A stretch of DNA of 64,000 nucleotides, taken from contig NZ_OZ034984.1 of NCBI RefSeq assembly GCF_964030865.1, positions 1,166,582 to 1,230,581 of the forward strand, read 5' to 3'. The notes below the pieces were generated by a model. The model saw only the letters and a list, made by a program, of their open reading frames with translations, was not told the origin of the DNA and ran no database searches. Of this stretch, positions 61,746-64,000 are shown in pieces. The DNA comes from Spiroplasma endosymbiont of Dioctria linearis. GTDB taxonomy: Bacteria; Bacillota_I; Bacilli_A; Mycoplasmatales; Mycoplasmataceae. Each line of letters opens with the position of its first letter. Within the stretch, counting starts at the first letter, position 1. The position numbers and the translations under genes were made by a program.

Positions 61746-62579
61746 ATGCCAGAATTACCAGAAGTTGAAACCGTAGTAAGAACTTTAAATAGTAAAGTTA
61801 AAAATCTTATTATTAAAAAAGTTAAAATAACTTATCCAAATTTAATTAAAACAGATATCTCAATAGAAGATTTAGAAAATAAGCTTATGGGTAGAAAAAT
61901 AGATAATATATCTAGAATTGCAAAGCATATAATTTTTGAACTACAAGATCTAGTTTTAATTAGCCATTTAAGAATGGAAGGAAAATGATTTGTATTTGAT
62001 TCAGATAGTGTATATGACTCAAAACATGTGGAAGCTATTTTTGAGTTAAGTGAAAATAAAATGATGGTATATAGTGATACAAGAAAATTTGGTACTTTTC
62101 ATTTACAAGAAAGAGATACCTTTAAAAGTCAAAATCCAATAAATAAGGTTGGTCCAGAGCCCTTTAATAGCGCTTTAAATGGGCAATATTTGCACGATAT
62201 AATGTCACGCTCAAATAAGCATATTAAAACAGTCTTATTAGACCAAACTAAAATCTCAGGAATTGGAAATATATATGCTGATGAAATATTGTTTGATTCA
62301 AAAATTCATCCTGAAAAAAGAGCTAGTTCTCTTAAATTAGAAGACTATGAAAGAATCTTAGAATCTTCTAAAAAAATACTTAAAAGATCTATTGAATTAG
62401 GGGGATCTACAATTGATACCTATCAACCAGAGCAAGGAATAGATGGAAAATTTCAAAATGAGTTAAAAGTTCATACAAGAAAAGGTAAACCTTGCTTTGA
62501 TTGCGGAAGAATTATTGAGAAAATTAAAGTAAATGGAAGAGGTACTTATTTCTGCAAAGAATGCCAATTTCTATATTAA
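61746..62579 (+). CDS. mutM: Formamidopyrimidine-DNA glycosylase
   Basis: A 277-residue Fpg that removes 8-oxoguanine and other oxidised purines. It begins MPELPEVETVVRTL; after Met removal Pro1 is the catalytic nucleophile, which fixes ATG 61746 rather than an upstream ATG at 61710. The Lys in SRIAKHIIFEL, the helix-two-turn-helix GIGNIYADEILF, and the C-terminal zinc finger CFDCGRIIEKIKVNGRGTYF ending CKEC are present. TGA at 61987 encodes Trp. The polA-mutM order is the same as in Bacillus. Confidence 0.96.
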
Positions 62580-62596
62580 GTTGTGTATAACTTTTA

Positions 62597-62623
62597 AAAC
62601 ACCTTTATTTAAGGTGTTTTTTA
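62597..62623 (+). terminator. Terminator after mutM
   Basis: AAAACACCTT pairs with AAGGTGTTTT around a four-to-six-base loop, followed by T. Confidence 0.88.
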
Positions 62624-62731
62624 ATATTTTTTATTAACATTTAATAGTCAATTTTTAAAAGATTATTAAATCTATTTCATTTTTTTCTTTTTTTCTTATT
62701 ATTAATAAGTCACAAGGGTAAGAGGTAAGCA

Positions 62732-64000
62732 ATGGATAATTTTAATTACAAAGTAATTTTAAAAAATATGATAGATAACTCAAATCTTAAAATTATAACT
62801 TATTTATATCAACCAATTATGGGTTCTAGAGCGGTTTCATTATACTATTCATTAATTAATGAATCATATATTTTTAATGAATTAAAAAAAATAAATCTTT
62901 CAGATACTAGACTTTCAAAGATTACTGATATTGCTCAAAAAAGCTTACCTAAATATTTTAAAAAACTAGAAGCTTTAGGTCTTTTAAGAACATTAGAAAA
63001 TAAAGAAAAGAAAACTATAATATTTAATATTTATTCTCCATTGGAACCCACAAGCTTTTTTGAAAATCAGGTTTTTAATAGTGTATTAGTTTCTAAACTT
63101 GGTAAGGAGGACTATGAACTTGTTAGATTCTCATTTAGAGATGAAGGAGAAGTTTCATTGGAAAGTGGATATAAAGATACATCTTCTAAATTTGTTGAAG
63201 TTTTTGGAGAAGTTAAGGAAGACATAAATGAAGAGCAAAAAATGATTAAAGCAAAACCAAAAAGATCTAATGCATTGTTAACAGGATTGAACTATAAGGA
63301 GTTAATTAAATCATTAGAAAAAGAAGATTTTATAATTAGTGAAAATAATAAAATTGTAAAAAAAACAGTAGAAGATGTTTTTGGGTCATACAATGTAACA
63401 CAACAAGAAATACAAAATATTATTAAAAAAATTTATGATAAAGAAACATGTTCATTTGATAGTCAACTATTTTATAAGGAGGCTTCAAAAGTTATCTTTA
63501 GAAAAGATGAATTCAGTGAAACAGTTCCAGATTTTGATGCTAAATTGAATATTCAAAATCAAAAAAATAAAAAACTAGCTGAAATGGAAACAATAGAGCC
63601 TGAGCAATATTTGTATGCTTTATTAAATTCAAAATCTGGAAGTGTAAAAGAGTTAGATAAAATTCATAATGAAATAATTGAAATTCTACAAAATAAATAT
63701 AAATTGAGAAATGGAGTAATTAATTGTTTACTAGATTTTGTATTCCTAAAAAACAAAGGTAAAATAATTCCCAATTATATATATAAAATCGGATCTACAA
63801 TGTCTGAAAATGGATTTAGTGTAGCTTTAGAAGCCTTTGAATATTTAAAAGTTGCTCATCAAAAATCAAAAGGGAAATCTAAAAAAAATCATAAAATAGA
63901 ATTAGATTCTAAATGAGATGAAGCTTTGAATAAAGAAACTTATAAAATTGGAATTGAAGATGATTTAGTTTTTGAAGAAACAGGTTGAGGTGATTTTTAG
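62732..64000 (+). CDS. dnaB: DnaB-type replication initiation/membrane attachment protein (not the DnaB helicase of E. coli)
   Basis: A 422-residue protein whose stop is the last three bases of the window. N-terminal winged-helix region (NLKIITYLYQPIMGSRAVSLYYSL is typical of the Firmicute DnaB initiator, with LPKYFKKLEALGLLRT) and a C-terminal DnaB/DnaD-like domain (EPEQYLYALLNSKSGS, LRNGVINCLLDFVFLKNKGKIIPNYIYKIGSTM). In B. subtilis this protein loads the replicative helicase together with DnaD and DnaI, and the gene lies in the polA-mutM-coaE-nrdR-dnaB-dnaI segment; dnaI may follow outside the window. TGA codons near the C terminus (KWDEAL, GWGDF) are Trp. Confidence 0.85.

Noticed and set aside
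1..64000. CRISPR array, insertion sequences, prophage or rRNA
   Set aside because: No spaced direct repeats, transposase or integrase motifs, phage structural genes or rRNA segments were seen on either strand.

Overview
The window is very AT-rich chromosomal DNA of a wall-less mollicute, most likely Spiroplasma or a close Entomoplasma/Mesoplasma relative. UGA is read as tryptophan throughout: most genes only run full length when in-frame TGA codons are translated, and two tRNA-Trp genes (anticodons UCA and CCA) sit side by side at 38034-38238. Lipoproteins have short mollicute-type signal peptides ending in VACG, AVSC-like or VSC lipoboxes. There is no murein synthesis gene, rRNA, CRISPR array, transposase or integrase. 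All coordinates below are stop-inclusive.

Layout. 1-1186: end of the ecfT-truA pair that closes the Firmicutes ribosomal-protein/ECF cluster. 1187-24390: a 23-kb accessory block separating truA from rplM-rpsI, its usual neighbours in Firmicutes. It opens with a candidate structured small RNA (1211-1366). It then holds a first membrane cluster (4-TM protein plus a 1472-residue FtsX-fold permease), a sugar operon (DeoR regulator, LacA/LacB-type isomerase subunits, ROK kinase, ribose-type ABC ATPase, permease and binding lipoprotein), a zone of decayed genes (14.1-16.2 kb, including a dead GH1 6-phospho-beta-glucosidase), and a second membrane cluster (4-TM protein, 680-residue lipoprotein, 1364-residue FtsX-fold permease, 348-residue lipoprotein). 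The ABC ATPase of the sugar operon is broken by one nonsense codon and one frameshift.

24.4-32.3 kb is housekeeping: rplM-rpsI, ldh, a serine hydrolase, coaX facing coaD, then coaD-pta-ackA with overlapping ends (pantetheine to CoA to acetyl phosphate/acetate), and a 6-TM protein. 32.4-38 kb holds a remarkable 1019-residue protein that looks like a lipoyl-plus-E2-acyltransferase protein with both active sites lost, tRNA-His, two unknown proteins, acpP, a Fur-family regulator and the tRNA-Trp pair. 38.3-40.8 kb (minus strand) is a triplet of DegV lipid-binding proteins. 40.9-47.2 kb carries a tRNA-binding YtpR-like protein, a nicotinate phosphoribosyltransferase, two basic coiled-coil proteins, DUF948-like and YtxH-like proteins, tyrS and an unknown. 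47.2-52 kb has a DUF3800 protein (minus), pgsA, a short-chain dehydrogenase, a TsaC/Sua5-like protein, a secreted unknown and rpsD (minus) with a pseudoknotted leader. 52.2-64 kb is ezrA-like, thiI, two small membrane proteins (one with a J domain), dnaE, full-length polA, mutM and a DnaB-type replication initiation gene ending at the last base.

The strongest leads for undescribed biology are the paired 4-TM/lipoprotein/giant-permease clusters with a shared C-terminal tail motif, the catalytically dead E2-like fusion protein, and the 23-kb block that interrupts a conserved cluster and shows active gene decay.
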